Positions 1 through 8,975 of a DNA stretch of 64,000 nt are shown here, in pieces (the first letter of the stretch is position 1; each line of letters begins with the position of its first letter). The translations under genes were made by a program, and so were the position numbers. The stretch comes from an uncultured Treponema sp. Its GTDB lineage: Bacteria; Spirochaetota; Spirochaetia; Treponematales; Treponemataceae. The stretch is taken from contig CAMVCB010000001.1 in NCBI GenBank assembly GCA_947165895.1, positions 310,001 through 374,000 of the forward strand, written 5' to 3'. The notes beneath the pieces were generated by a model. The model was not told the origin of the DNA, ran no database searches, and worked only from the letters and a program-made list of their open reading frames with translations.

Positions 1-2754
1 TACACCAATAAATGAAAGAGGAATTGTAAACAATACAATAAATGGATCCACAAGCGACTCAAACTGACTGGCCATAACTACAAATACCAGAATAGCCGCC
101 ATGATGATGATTGCACCGAATTTTACAACGGCTTCCATCATATCAGCAAAGTCACCGCTGATAGTAATTGATACGGCATCATCCTTTGGAATGTTGTCGT
201 TGATAATCTTATTGATGTTTTTCTGAATTACATCAAGAGAAGTACCTGGAACTGTTTTTGCAGTAACCTTAATAATTCGGGTCTGGTTCTGGCGGTAAAT
301 TGTTACCGGAGAAGTTGTCTGCTCAACATGAGCAAAGCTTGAAAGAGGAATGCGGGATCCAAATGAGTTCAGTACAAAGATTGAATCCAGATCCTTAAGC
401 TTTTTGCGGTCTTTTTCTGCAAGCTTAACGACAACATCAATATCATTACCGTTCTTTGTGTAGCGGCTGGCTGTTGTACCATTGATTGCGGCAGAAATTT
501 CAGAACCTACGCTGTAAACATTCAGTCCAAGCTCATACATTCGGTCGCGGTCAACAACAATTTCAGCCTGAGGAAGACCGTCTTCAAGGTCGCTTGTTAC
601 AGAGGTGATAAAGTCGCTTCCGTAAGTTTCAAGAGCCTTCTGAACGTCAGTTGCGGTCTGGCGCAGAAGATTCAAATCATCACAGCGGATTTCGATTACA
701 GTACCGCCCGAGCCTACACTGTTCATATTCTCAGAATATTTAATCTGAGTACCAGGGAAGTCATTAAAGAATTCTTCAACCTTCTTTTTAGCTGACTTAT
801 CGTTATCCCAGCCCGGCTTACGCTCTTTTCCTGTATAGAAGGTAAAGCGGATTGTAGCTTCGTTTGTAGTTGCACTTGAAGAAAGGAAGGAAGAGCCGCC
901 TACAGTTGTAGAAGTATATTTTACCCCCTTAAGAACGCCCCAGCACTTCTGCTGCAATTCCGCAACAACTTCAGAAGTTGCATCCAGAGTAGAACCCTTT
1001 GGAAGGGTTACGTCAAGGCTGATTGTATTTTCTGATTCCTCCGGCATGAATACAAAGCCAATCCATTTGATAGAAACAAATGAGAGAATAAGAAGACCAG
1101 CAAGACTGAAAATAAAGAGTTTTCTGTGGTGTAAAACCCATTTTACTCCGCGTCCATAAGAATTTCCAAGGTTAATAAAGAAACGGTCAAAAGCACGGTT
1201 AATTCCGTAGCTGAGTCCCTTGTGGTCTTTTTCGCTCATTTTATCCAGAGGAAGATAGGTCGAACACAAAACCGGAACCAGGGCAACAGCAACAAAAAGA
1301 GAACACAGAAGAGAGAAGATGATTGTAAAGGCCAGGTTGTTGAACATCTGCCCCATCATACCAAGCTGCTTCTGGAACATTACCATTGGAAGGAAGATAC
1401 AAACCGAAGTAAGGGTAGATGAAGTAATGGAAGAAACCATTTCCTGAGAACCCAGGATTGCAGAAACAGTCGGCTTTGCATCAGTCTGGCGGTAAGCAAA
1501 GATATTTTCCAGAACTACAATTGAGTTATCTACAAGCATACCAATACCCAGCAGAAGACCACCCATGGAAATCATGTTGATTGAAATTCCCTTAAAGTAC
1601 ATGAGCATAAGGGTAATGAAAACCGAAATCGGAATGGAAAGACCAATGATAAAGGTTGTTTTAAATGAACGGAGGAAGATAAAGAGGATGATGATGGCAA
1701 GAGCCGCACCAATAATTACCGACTTTACAACCTCATGTACAGTCTGCTCAATAATATCAGTTGTATTGTAGGTTTCTACAATGCTGAGGTCAGAAGGGAT
1801 TTCACGGTTGAGCTTATCAACTGTCTTGCGGACTTTTTTTGCGGCCGCAACAGAGTTTTTACCGCTCTGTTTTGTTACCATAAGCATTACTGAAGGTTCC
1901 GCATCAAGGAAGGCAAGAGTTGACTGAGTTTTATATCCTTCATAAACATCCGCAATATCACGCAGACGGAGCTTTACAACAGAAGGTGCAGAAGAACCGT
2001 CGCCTGCAGTAGTCTTATAGGAAATTACAGTGTTTTTCAAATCCTCAAGACTTGTGTATTTTCCGTTTGTCTTAATCGAATAGTTGATTTCATCACTTTC
2101 AATAGAACCACCCGAAGACTGAACGTTCTGGGCCCCGATTGTCTGGGCAATAGAGCTTACAGAAAGACCGTAGGCTTCAAGACGGTCACGGGGAATATCA
2201 ACGTTGATTGAACGCTCACGTCCACCGACTACGTTAATAGAAGCAACGCCATCAATCTGTTCAAGTCTAGGCTTAAGTGTATCTTCTGCCAGAGTTCGGA
2301 TTTCCTCTGGTGTTCGGGGTCCCTTTACAGTGAGCATCATAATAGGCATCATGGAAGGGTCCATTCGGATTGTAATCGGAGTTTTTGCGTCGGTCGGCAG
2401 ATAAGAGCGGACAAGATCTATCTTATCACGGATATCATTAGCGGCCGCATCAAGGTTGGTTCCGTAATTGAACTCCATGATTACAAGGCTCATACCAGTC
2501 ATAGAACGCGACTGCAATTTTTTAAGACCAGTTACACCGGAAAGAGAGCCTTCCAGAGTTCGGGTAAGGCTCTGCTCTACTTCCTCAGGACCAGCATTTC
2601 CGTACTGTGTGTAAACAATCATGTAAGGAAGATCCATATCAGGATACAAATCCAGAGGAAGACTGAAGGTACAGTATATACCAAGGGCAACGAGAACTAT
2701 AAAAACAAGCAGCGTCGTTACCGGTTTTTTAACAAATTTTTCTACAAATGTCAT
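1..2754 (-). CDS. RND efflux permease, AcrB/BesB type (3' end cut by window edge)
   Basis: Reading the minus strand from an ATG at 2754 gives an uninterrupted frame of 918 codons to base 1, so the last ~100-130 residues lie outside the window. It begins MTFVEKFVKKPVTTLL, followed by a first membrane helix and the periplasmic opening DLYPDMDLPYM. The middle carries the RND core: helices around FLRSFKTTFIIGLSIPISV, then the motif GGLLLGIGMLVDNSIVVLENI, which holds the acidic residue of the proton relay in transmembrane helix 4. A second half repeats the layout. This is the HAE1 family, inner-membrane proton/drug antiporters that work with an adaptor and a TolC channel. The start is 20 bp past the adaptor stop, so it is the last gene seen of the operon. 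Substrate cannot be told from sequence. Confidence 0.95.
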   Translation of the reverse strand, partial: MTFVEKFVKKPVTTLLVFIVLVALGIYCTFSLPLDLYPDMDLPYMIVYTQYGNAGPEEVEQSLTRTLEGSLSGVTGLKKLQSRSMTGMSLVIMEFNYGTNLDAAANDIRDKIDLVRSYLPTDAKTPITIRMDPSMMPIMMLTVKGPRTPEEIRTLAEDTLKPRLEQIDGVASINVVGGRERSINVDIPRDRLEAYGLSVSSIAQTIGAQNVQSSGGSIESDEINYSIKTNGKYTSLEDLKNTVISYKTTAGDGSSAPSVVKLRLRDIADVYEGYKTQSTLAFLDAEPSVMLMVTKQSGKNSVAAAKKVRKTVDKLNREIPSDLSIVETYNTTDIIEQTVHEVVKSVIIGAALAIIILFIFLRSFKTTFIIGLSIPISVFITLMLMYFKGISINMISMGGLLLGIGMLVDNSIVVLENIFAYRQTDAKPTVSAILGSQEMVSSITSSTLTSVCIFLPMVMFQKQLGMMGQMFNNLAFTIIFSLLCSLFVAVALVPVLCSTYLPLDKMSEKDHKGLSYGINRAFDRFFINLGNSYGRGVKWVLHHRKLFIFSLAGLLILSFVSIKWIGFVFMPEESENTISLDVTLPKGSTLDATSEVVAELQQKCWGVLKGVKYTSTTVGGSSFLSSSATTNEATIRFTFYTGKERKPGWDNDKSAKKKVEEFFNDFPGTQIKYSENMNSVGSGGTVIEIRCDDLNLLRQTATDVQKALETYGSDFITSVTSDLEDGLPQAEIVVDRDRMYELGLNVYSVGSEISAAINGTTASRYTKNGNDIDVVVKLAEKDRKKLKDLDSIFVLNSFGSRIPLSSFAHVEQTTSPVTIYRQNQTRIIKVTAKTVPGTSLDVIQKNINKIINDNIPKDDAVSITISGDFADMMEAVVKFGAIIIMAAILVFVVMASQFESLVDPFIVLFTIPLSFIGV

Positions 2755-2774
2755 AAAAATCCACCTGACTTTTT

Positions 2775-3689
2775 TTATTCAGTAAGAGAAACTACATTTA
2801 CCTTTGAACCTTCGCTGAGAAGGCTCTGACCTTTTGTTACAACAATCTGACCGGCAGTAAGGCCATCTACAATTTCAGTTTTATCATCGATTGTAAGGCC
2901 AAGCTTTACAGCCTGCTGATGAACTGTAGGCTTTTCATCTTCAGATGTAGTCTGATTGAGGACAAATACATACGGCTTTCCTTCGCGTGTTACAATCGCT
3001 GTTGAAGAAAGAACAATTGAATTTGAGCGGGTTTCTGTAATCAGCTTTACGCGGGCATACATACCGATTTTAATTTTATTATTACGCTGAACGATGCGGA
3101 CTTTTGTAAGCATTGTACGGCTTGAATTATCAAGAACAGGACTCACTTCTGACACCTTTGCCCCGAAAATCTCTCCGGGATAAGCATCAAAAGTAAGCTC
3201 TACGCGCTGACCTTCCTTTACACGGCTGATAAAACGCTCAGGAACGTTGATTTTAATTTCCATTTCTTCAGTATTACTGATTTTTGCAACAGGCATTGCC
3301 TGGCTTACAGTTGTACCGATATTTGTAACAAGAGAGATGATACGGCCTGCCGCAGGAGCCTTTACCGGGCTTTCTGAATAATTATATCCAGGGCGGCTTG
3401 CATCAACGTAGGCGATAATCTGATCCTTTTTTACCATATCACCAACGCTTACCTTAACTCCTGAAAGCTTACCCGCCATATCAGGCATAACGCTTACAGA
3501 TGAAACAGAGTCAACATCACCTCCGAACTCAAGATAATCGTCAAGAGTGCCGACAGACAGTTTTTTTGCAGTTACTGCGTAAAGAATCTCTTCAGCTTCT
3601 GCCTGCTCAGCCATAGAAGGCTTTTTTGCACATGAAAGCAAGATTAAAGCTGATGTCAAAATACATGCAGATAAAATAATTTTTTTCAT
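2775..3689 (-). CDS. RND periplasmic adaptor (membrane fusion protein) lipoprotein, BesA-like, without coiled-coil hairpin
   Basis: 304 aa. The N-terminus is a lipoprotein signal ending LILLSCAKKP, with the lipobox Cys near residue 20. The two halves of a biotinyl-lipoyl domain follow (about residues 64-95 and 105-135), then a beta-barrel segment and a C-terminal membrane-proximal domain. Between the lipoyl halves there are only about a dozen residues (around DASRPGYNYSES), where AcrA-type adaptors insert a long alpha-helical hairpin that meets TolC; the protein is correspondingly shorter than the usual ~380 aa. From memory, Borrelia BesA also lacks this hairpin. It sits between the channel gene (18 bp upstream) and the permease gene (20 bp downstream), in BesC-BesA-BesB order. 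Confidence 0.93.
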   Translation of the reverse strand: MKKIILSACILTSALILLSCAKKPSMAEQAEAEEILYAVTAKKLSVGTLDDYLEFGGDVDSVSSVSVMPDMAGKLSGVKVSVGDMVKKDQIIAYVDASRPGYNYSESPVKAPAAGRIISLVTNIGTTVSQAMPVAKISNTEEMEIKINVPERFISRVKEGQRVELTFDAYPGEIFGAKVSEVSPVLDNSSRTMLTKVRIVQRNNKIKIGMYARVKLITETRSNSIVLSSTAIVTREGKPYVFVLNQTTSEDEKPTVHQQAVKLGLTIDDKTEIVDGLTAGQIVVTKGQSLLSEGSKVNVVSLTE

Positions 3690-3707
3690 ATAGATCCCCT
3701 TTTTTAT

Positions 3708-5144
3708 TTACTTTGAAAGTCTTTTACTTGTCAAATCAGTATTTAATGCGTCTTCCAGATCCATAAGGGCAGAAATGTAATTAAATTTCTGACTTATCTG
3801 ACCTAATTTTGCCTGATTAAGTGATGTTTCAGCATCACGGACATCAAGAAGCTCGGTCGCACCGTTTCGGTAAGAACGCATAGTCATATCATAGGCCCGC
3901 TGAGCCAGAGTAACGTTCCGTCCCATAGCGTCAATCTGGGCACGGGCAAGATTCAAGGTATCAACGGCTTTTTTTACATCTTTTTTCTGATTTTCAAGAG
4001 CCATATCCATTTTAAGCTCCAGTTTTTCAATGTTTGCCTTCAAATCCTTTGCATTCTGTCTGTTTTTTGACCATGGAAGCATGTTTGTAGCATTCCAGGC
4101 AAGGGTAAGACTTAATTTTCCGCTGTCATACCATTTATCATCCTTTCCTAAGTCTTTTATAAAGTGCCAGGCACCGTCTTCACCGACATAGGCAGGCTGC
4201 CAGCCATAATTGACAGCAAGGGCTGGTGTCCAGGTAGAAAGATTAAGGGCAGAAAGCTTTGCTTTAAGACTGTCAATATTACCCTGAAGGCTTCTTATAT
4301 CAAGATTCTGACTGCCGTAATTTGACAGAAGATAATCAGTTTCAACATCAACATAAACAGGTTCAATTTCTCCCTGAAGTTCAAGCTTAGTTCCGACTGG
4401 AATACCAATCAGCAGGGCAAAGGAATCCTTATCCTGCTCAATTTCCAGTTCTGCCTTTTCAACATCAGGAATCATATTCTGATATGAAACCTGGGCCTGC
4501 AGCAAAGCAAGCTCAGGAACAGTTCCGTTTCTGTAATTTATATCAGCCTGATTGGCACGATTCTTTGAATTTTCCAGAGTATTTTTCTTAATCTTTAAAG
4601 AATCCTGTTCCAGCAGAATCTTATAAAAGAGCTTTTTAATCTGAGTCTCAATCTTTCTCTGACTCTGCTCCCAGGTAAGCTTTCCATTTTCGTAGCCGAT
4701 TTTTGCTTCCCGAATCTGTTCAATCATAGCTACACTGAAATTCCATCCGACAGTTACAGCGCCGACTGTATTCCAGCGGTCTTCTTCATTTGAGAAGTTT
4801 GTTTGTGCTTCTGTTTTAGGCATGCCAGGTATCAACTGAGACAGAGCAGATGAAAGCTGAGACAGAGCCGCAGTAGAAGGTGAAAAATCATTATCACGGG
4901 TCATTGTACCGCTCAACTTTACATCCGGCAGTAAAACATTCCAGCCGTTATAGCCTGCCCTCTTTGCAATTTCTAAATCTATTGCTGAGCTTTTAAGAGA
5001 CTTGCTGTTTTCAAGTGCATATTCCACAGCCTGATCTATTGTCAGCGTGACTTTTTCCGGTTCAGCTGATTTTTCTTCCGCATACAAAAGCCCGCTTCCA
5101 AAAATTATAAGGGAAGCAAGTGCAAATCTAAATGAAGTTTTCAT
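3708..5144 (-). CDS. TolC-family outer membrane efflux channel (BesC-like)
   Basis: 478 aa with a cleavable signal peptide (hydrophobic stretch about residues 5-21, ending LLYA). Two repeated long-helix units typical of OEP/TolC proteins follow: the first around LTIDQAVEYALENSKSLKSS and the second in the C-terminal half, closing with a heptad-rich segment around YRNGATELLDVRDAETSLNQ, the usual TolC-family end. It would form the trimeric exit duct of the RND pump. The ATG overlaps the regulator stop by one base, and the adaptor follows after 18 bp, so all four genes are probably cotranscribed. Confidence 0.92.
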   Translation of the reverse strand: MKTSFRFALASLIIFGSGLLYAEEKSAEPEKVTLTIDQAVEYALENSKSLKSSAIDLEIAKRAGYNGWNVLLPDVKLSGTMTRDNDFSPSTAALSQLSSALSQLIPGMPKTEAQTNFSNEEDRWNTVGAVTVGWNFSVAMIEQIREAKIGYENGKLTWEQSQRKIETQIKKLFYKILLEQDSLKIKKNTLENSKNRANQADINYRNGTVPELALLQAQVSYQNMIPDVEKAELEIEQDKDSFALLIGIPVGTKLELQGEIEPVYVDVETDYLLSNYGSQNLDIRSLQGNIDSLKAKLSALNLSTWTPALAVNYGWQPAYVGEDGAWHFIKDLGKDDKWYDSGKLSLTLAWNATNMLPWSKNRQNAKDLKANIEKLELKMDMALENQKKDVKKAVDTLNLARAQIDAMGRNVTLAQRAYDMTMRSYRNGATELLDVRDAETSLNQAKLGQISQKFNYISALMDLEDALNTDLTSKRLSK

Positions 5145-6418
5145 TAAAAACTTCCTCCTTTTTTATTTAAATCTCTGCCAAAAGTAAGACCTCCGGCAGT
5201 CATATTGTACAAAGCAATTAAAGCCTGGTTAGTTTCTTCTTCCGAAAATTCATGATGAATCGCATTTACTACAAGGAAAACCGGAATTGAAAAAATCCAG
5301 CCTATAAGTAAATCAATATCTACAGCGGACAAATCCATATTACAGTTCTCAGCCAGCATTTTTTCCACATCACTTTTCATGCGGAGGGAAAGCTCCTGAT
5401 CCACAATTGAATCATAATCTTCATGACTGTAGTTCCCAGAAATCTGGATCCACTTGCAGGCAGAAAGCATTTTTCTTCGTGTATTAAAATACAGGGTTTC
5501 AGTCTTTAAAATTGCATAAAGCTTTTCTGCAGGAGACTGAAGGACATTTACGTTTTCAACAATACAGCCAAGCATCATATTGATTTCAGGCGAAACGAGG
5601 GATTTTATCATCTGCTGCTTGTCCGAAAACCAGGTATAAAGGCTGCTTTTTACCATGCCAAGCTCATCTGCAATTGCCTCAACCGTAACATTCTGAAAGC
5701 CCACCTTGAGGACAACATTTCCAAGGGCAACAAGTTTTTTATCAAGAGGCGGAAGCTTTTTCATTGATTCAAGACAAAGGCTGTCAATTTTTGCAAGCTG
5801 AGCCGGCTCCAGAAGGGGATTTTCAAAAGAAAGTCCCTCTTTTATCACTTTAAGTATGTATTTTTCATATTCGTCATAAGAAAGCCTGATTTTTTTTACA
5901 TCCGGGCAGTGGTCACAGGAACCAAACCAGCTGAGCATCAGGTCAATCATTGTAACAATTACAAAAAGTGCCTTAAGATAAAAGCTGAAGTCTTTAATTT
6001 TATGATTTTCATCAAAAAAAGTGTTGAAAATTCTGATTCCCGCATCCCTGAACTGATAAAGCTCCTTATCTTCCCCTAACTCTGACACAGAAAAAAATCC
6101 ATAGTTCAGATATTCCGGATACTGACGGATAAAACGCAGCACAGAACAGATACAGCCGTCATAATCCTTTGAATCGTAAAGATCATCCACATTTCTTAAA
6201 AGGACAAGCATGTCTTCAAAGATTTTATTTTTAAGGGCGATTTCAACAGCTTCCTTATTTTCAAAATGACGGTAAATTGCAGTTTTTGAGATATTTACCT
6301 CTTTTGCAATTTTTGAAAGAGAAATTGTAGAAAAGAATTGAGTTTTTAAAAGAGAAAAAGTTGCATTAATAATTTTTTCTTTTGTAGAAAGCTCTTCTTC
6401 ACTCATTTTTACCGCCAT
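5144..6418 (-). CDS. Tandem TetR-type repressor with two DNA-binding domains
   Basis: 424 aa, about twice the length of a normal TetR regulator. A first TetR_N helix-turn-helix is seen at about residues 12-62 (ISLSKIAKEVNISKTAIYRHF), followed by a ~150-residue helical ligand-domain-like region. A second helix-turn-helix follows at about 226-275 (VEAIADELGMVKSSLYTWF) with another helical region. The two halves are clearly divergent, so this is not a recent duplication. It is the first gene of the efflux operon. The 40-bp palindrome 8 bp upstream of its ATG suggests autoregulation plus control of the pump. Each chain carries two HTH units and the operator carries four half-sites; that match is an inference. 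The inducer is unknown. Confidence 0.92.
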   Translation of the reverse strand: MAVKMSEEELSTKEKIINATFSLLKTQFFSTISLSKIAKEVNISKTAIYRHFENKEAVEIALKNKIFEDMLVLLRNVDDLYDSKDYDGCICSVLRFIRQYPEYLNYGFFSVSELGEDKELYQFRDAGIRIFNTFFDENHKIKDFSFYLKALFVIVTMIDLMLSWFGSCDHCPDVKKIRLSYDEYEKYILKVIKEGLSFENPLLEPAQLAKIDSLCLESMKKLPPLDKKLVALGNVVLKVGFQNVTVEAIADELGMVKSSLYTWFSDKQQMIKSLVSPEINMMLGCIVENVNVLQSPAEKLYAILKTETLYFNTRRKMLSACKWIQISGNYSHEDYDSIVDQELSLRMKSDVEKMLAENCNMDLSAVDIDLLIGWIFSIPVFLVVNAIHHEFSEEETNQALIALYNMTAGGLTFGRDLNKKGGSF

Positions 6419-6426
6419 ATCTTTTT

Positions 6427-6466
6427 GTTACCGAACAATCGGTAACGTTACCGATTGTTCGGTAAC
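6427..6466 (-). promoter_or_regulatory. Perfect 40-bp palindromic operator of the efflux operon
   Basis: The left 20 bases, GTTACCGAACAATCGGTAAC, are followed directly by their exact reverse complement. Each 20-bp half is itself an interrupted palindrome: GTTACCGA, four bases, TCGGTAAC. The site therefore holds four copies of one 8-bp half-site, i.e. two adjacent TetR-type operators. It lies between the -10 box and the regulator ATG, where a bound repressor would block transcription. Confidence 0.9.
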
Positions 6467-6467
6467 A

Positions 6468-6496
6468 AATATAGCGATATGCAAAAATAAAGTCAA
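6468..6496 (-). promoter_or_regulatory. Sigma70-type promoter of the efflux operon
   Basis: On the minus strand TTGACT (6491-6496) and TATATT (6468-6473) are separated by exactly 17 bp, immediately upstream of the 40-bp operator. Both boxes are one or two bases from consensus. Confidence 0.8.
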
Positions 6497-6504
6497 TAAA
6501 AGGG

Positions 6505-6534
6505 CAAAAAAAAAGTGCCCCGGCTAAAGGGCAC
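6505..6534 (-). terminator. Intrinsic terminator after hisS
   Basis: On the minus strand GTGCCC, an 8-base loop and GGGCAC are followed by ten T residues. It separates hisS from the downstream efflux promoter. Confidence 0.85.
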
Positions 6535-6566
6535 CTTCCAAAATATTTATTCCTGTATATCTGTGG

Positions 6567-7802
6567 CTATTTCTTCATTTTTTCAAACTTTGTGTAGCCA
6601 CACTTTTCAAGCATTGCAAACTGAGGGCCCGGCTTTTTGTTCATTTTGAAGATTGCAACCGTGTAGTTCTTACGCAGTTCTTCAGACTTTTTCATAACCT
6701 CGCAGAAGTCTACTCCGTCTTCATACAAAAGCGCGCATTTTTCTTTTGCATCAGGAATCTGATATTTCTGCTCGAAGAGGATTCCGCAGATGCGCTCAAA
6801 GCCGATTGAAAATCCTACGGCCGGCACATTCTGACCGATAAATTTTCTAATCATGTTGTCATAGCGTCCGCCGCCGCCAACTGCTCCGCTGAACTGAGGG
6901 CAGGCAATTTCAAAAACTACGCCGGTGTAATAGCCCTGACCGCGGACAAGGTTCGGGCAGTAAGTAATTTTGTAACGTCCGCCTGCAATTTTTGAGGCAG
7001 TGGCCATAATGTATTTTAGGTCATCAGCAATGGCAGGGTCAGCGCATTTTGAAGCAACCTGCTCAAGAGTAATTCCCTCTCCGGCACCGGTAATAAAATC
7101 ATAAAGGGCATTTACGGCTGCTTCCGGGAAGGCTTTTTCTGTGAACTCAGCCTTTACGCCGTCTGCTCCGATTTTATCCAGCTTATCAAAGGAAATGCAG
7201 ACAGAATCAAGAGTATCTGTTGCAAAACCGAAGTTTTCCAGCATATTACGGAGGATTCTCCTGTCATTAATATTGATAGAAAAATCTTTAAAGCCGATTG
7301 CCAGCATGGCTCGGGCTGTTACGTCAATAAGCTCAACCTCAGCATTTGGAGAAGAATCTCCAAGAATGTCGATATCGCACTGAACAAACTCGCGCAGGCG
7401 GCCTTTTTGAGGGCGTTCTGCACGGTAAACGCGGTCAGTCTGAATTACCTTAAAAGGAGTCTGAAGGTTATCCTTATTTGCGGCATAAAAACGGCTCAAA
7501 GGCAGAGTCAAATCATAGCGCAAGCCCATATCACTCAAGGCTTTTGCATCAGGCATCGAGTCTTTAGCCCCTGAAAGAGCGGCGTCAAGCTTTTCTCCGC
7601 GTTTAAGAACCTTAAAAATAAGGTTGAGGTTGTCGCCGCCGTCAGATTTATCAAGATTTTCCGAATCCTCAAGAATTGGAGTTGAAATACGCTCAAAACC
7701 GGCAGACCGGTAAGTTTCAAGGATTTTTCCCTGAACATAGTCACGAAGCTTCTGCTCTTCCGGCAAAATATCTCTCATTCCTTTTAATGCATTTGTTTTC
7801 AT
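6567..7802 (-). CDS. hisS: Histidyl-tRNA synthetase
   Basis: 411 aa, near the usual class II HisRS length. It charges tRNA-His with histidine in the cytoplasm. The class II motifs are visible: LKGMRDILPEE at the start, motif 2 region GLRYDLTLPLSRFYA followed by QTDRVYRAERPQKGRLREF, and motif 3 near GAVGGGGRYDNMI and VPAVGFSIGFERI. The histidine-binding loop reads LVRGQGYYTGVVFEI, where the commonest form is RGLDYYTG; I recall non-Asp variants in some bacterial lineages, so this need not be a defect. It is the last gene of a six-gene minus-strand operon, 46 bp after the neuB-like gene, and is followed by an intrinsic terminator. Confidence 0.95.
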   Translation of the reverse strand: MKTNALKGMRDILPEEQKLRDYVQGKILETYRSAGFERISTPILEDSENLDKSDGGDNLNLIFKVLKRGEKLDAALSGAKDSMPDAKALSDMGLRYDLTLPLSRFYAANKDNLQTPFKVIQTDRVYRAERPQKGRLREFVQCDIDILGDSSPNAEVELIDVTARAMLAIGFKDFSININDRRILRNMLENFGFATDTLDSVCISFDKLDKIGADGVKAEFTEKAFPEAAVNALYDFITGAGEGITLEQVASKCADPAIADDLKYIMATASKIAGGRYKITYCPNLVRGQGYYTGVVFEIACPQFSGAVGGGGRYDNMIRKFIGQNVPAVGFSIGFERICGILFEQKYQIPDAKEKCALLYEDGVDFCEVMKKSEELRKNYTVAIFKMNKKPGPQFAMLEKCGYTKFEKMKK

Positions 7803-7848
7803 TTATGTCTCCTAAAACTCCGCCTAAGCGGACATGGCAAATATTTAT

Positions 7849-8967
7849 TTACTTTTTTATCACATGGCAGAACTGCAGGCCTTCGCCGTTTCTGGCATCG
7901 CAGGCGAGTTCTGCGCCAATCATCATATCATAAAAGGCAGGACTTATTCCCGGGGTAAGCACTTTTTCTGTGCGTAAAATTGCAATATCCCCCTCTCTGA
8001 TTTTTTCGCCTTTTTTCATATCCCTCATAAAATGAAGGCTTCTGTTTGTGCGTCCGTAGTTAGCAGATTCCGAAGGAGCCAGTTCCTTTTTGCAGTCAAA
8101 AAGCATGGCTTCAAGCTGAGCACGGGGAAAGCTTTCGGAAAACTGTTTTATCACTTCTTCAAGTCCCCGTTCGCGCCCGTAACGCTTCATCAAAGCCTGG
8201 GTCTGCCCAACCGCGTGCACCATAAGGGAAAACTGCTCAGGCTCCAGGGCAACAGGGTCATCAAGTCCGCTTGTTTTTTTACTAAGGGTAAAGTGCTTTT
8301 CTATAATCTGGCCGCCAAGTGCCGCACATAAAGAAGGCACAAGCATAGGATCAAGACTGTGGTCGCTGACCCCGTATTCTACGCCAAAAATCTTCCCCAG
8401 AGAAGCCATTACTCCAAGCTTATAATCAGCTTCAGGAGCGGGATAGCTTGTAACACAGTGCAAAAAACTGATGCCTTCGCTTCCAAGAATTTCAAATGCC
8501 TTTTCAATGTCGCAGAGCTTTGAAACCCCGGAGGATACAATCACCTGAACCGGCTTTTTTCCTTCCGCCTTCTGAGCCTCACGGTAATCACGCAGGGCCT
8601 GCAGCAGTTTATAGTGATTTAATTCCGGAGAAGCAATTTTTACGATATCCGGCTGTATTTCTAAAAGTTCCCTAAGGCTTTTCAGTCCAAAGGGAGAGCA
8701 GCAGAACTTACAGCCCTTAGAATGAGTATAATCCCGCAGTTCTTTATAAAAAGATTTATCACATTCCAGCTGGCGGAAGCGTTCATAGAGGGGAATGCGG
8801 CCTGTGGGTAAGTCGACAAAGCCGGTAAGAGGATGCAGAATTTCATCAGCATAAACCCACTGAAATTTAATTGCATCTGCCCCGCTTTCTGCGGCTGCAT
8901 CAATGAGGCGGAATGCCTTTTCTTTAGAACCTTCGTGACTTGTTCCGATTTCTGCAATAATCAGCAT
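7849..8967 (-). CDS. NeuB/SpsE-family sialic (nonulosonic) acid synthase
   Basis: 372 aa. NeuB-family enzymes condense phosphoenolpyruvate with an amino-hexose to make a nine-carbon nonulosonic acid (sialic, legionaminic or pseudaminic type). Seen here are the TIM-barrel start IAEIGTSHEGSKEKAF, GADAIKFQW, the conserved HCVTSYPAPEADYKLG and GVSDHSLDPM segments, and IIEKHFTLSK. A C-terminal SAF (antifreeze-like) domain follows from about residue 305 (NRSLHFMRDMKKGEKI). The exact sugar is not decided by sequence. No nonulosonate cytidylyltransferase or other pathway gene lies nearby, so its partners must be elsewhere. The product could feed surface glycans or flagellin glycosylation (inference). 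It starts 8 bp after the small lipoprotein gene. Confidence 0.88.
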   Translation of the reverse strand: MLIIAEIGTSHEGSKEKAFRLIDAAAESGADAIKFQWVYADEILHPLTGFVDLPTGRIPLYERFRQLECDKSFYKELRDYTHSKGCKFCCSPFGLKSLRELLEIQPDIVKIASPELNHYKLLQALRDYREAQKAEGKKPVQVIVSSGVSKLCDIEKAFEILGSEGISFLHCVTSYPAPEADYKLGVMASLGKIFGVEYGVSDHSLDPMLVPSLCAALGGQIIEKHFTLSKKTSGLDDPVALEPEQFSLMVHAVGQTQALMKRYGRERGLEEVIKQFSESFPRAQLEAMLFDCKKELAPSESANYGRTNRSLHFMRDMKKGEKIREGDIAILRTEKVLTPGISPAFYDMMIGAELACDARNGEGLQFCHVIKK

Positions 8968-8975
8968 ATGATTTC

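Noticed and set aside
6810..7000. HisRS loop RGQGYYTG as a sign of an inactive paralogue (HisZ)
   Set aside because: All class II motifs and the C-terminal anticodon-binding part are present, and variants without Asp are known to me in active enzymes.
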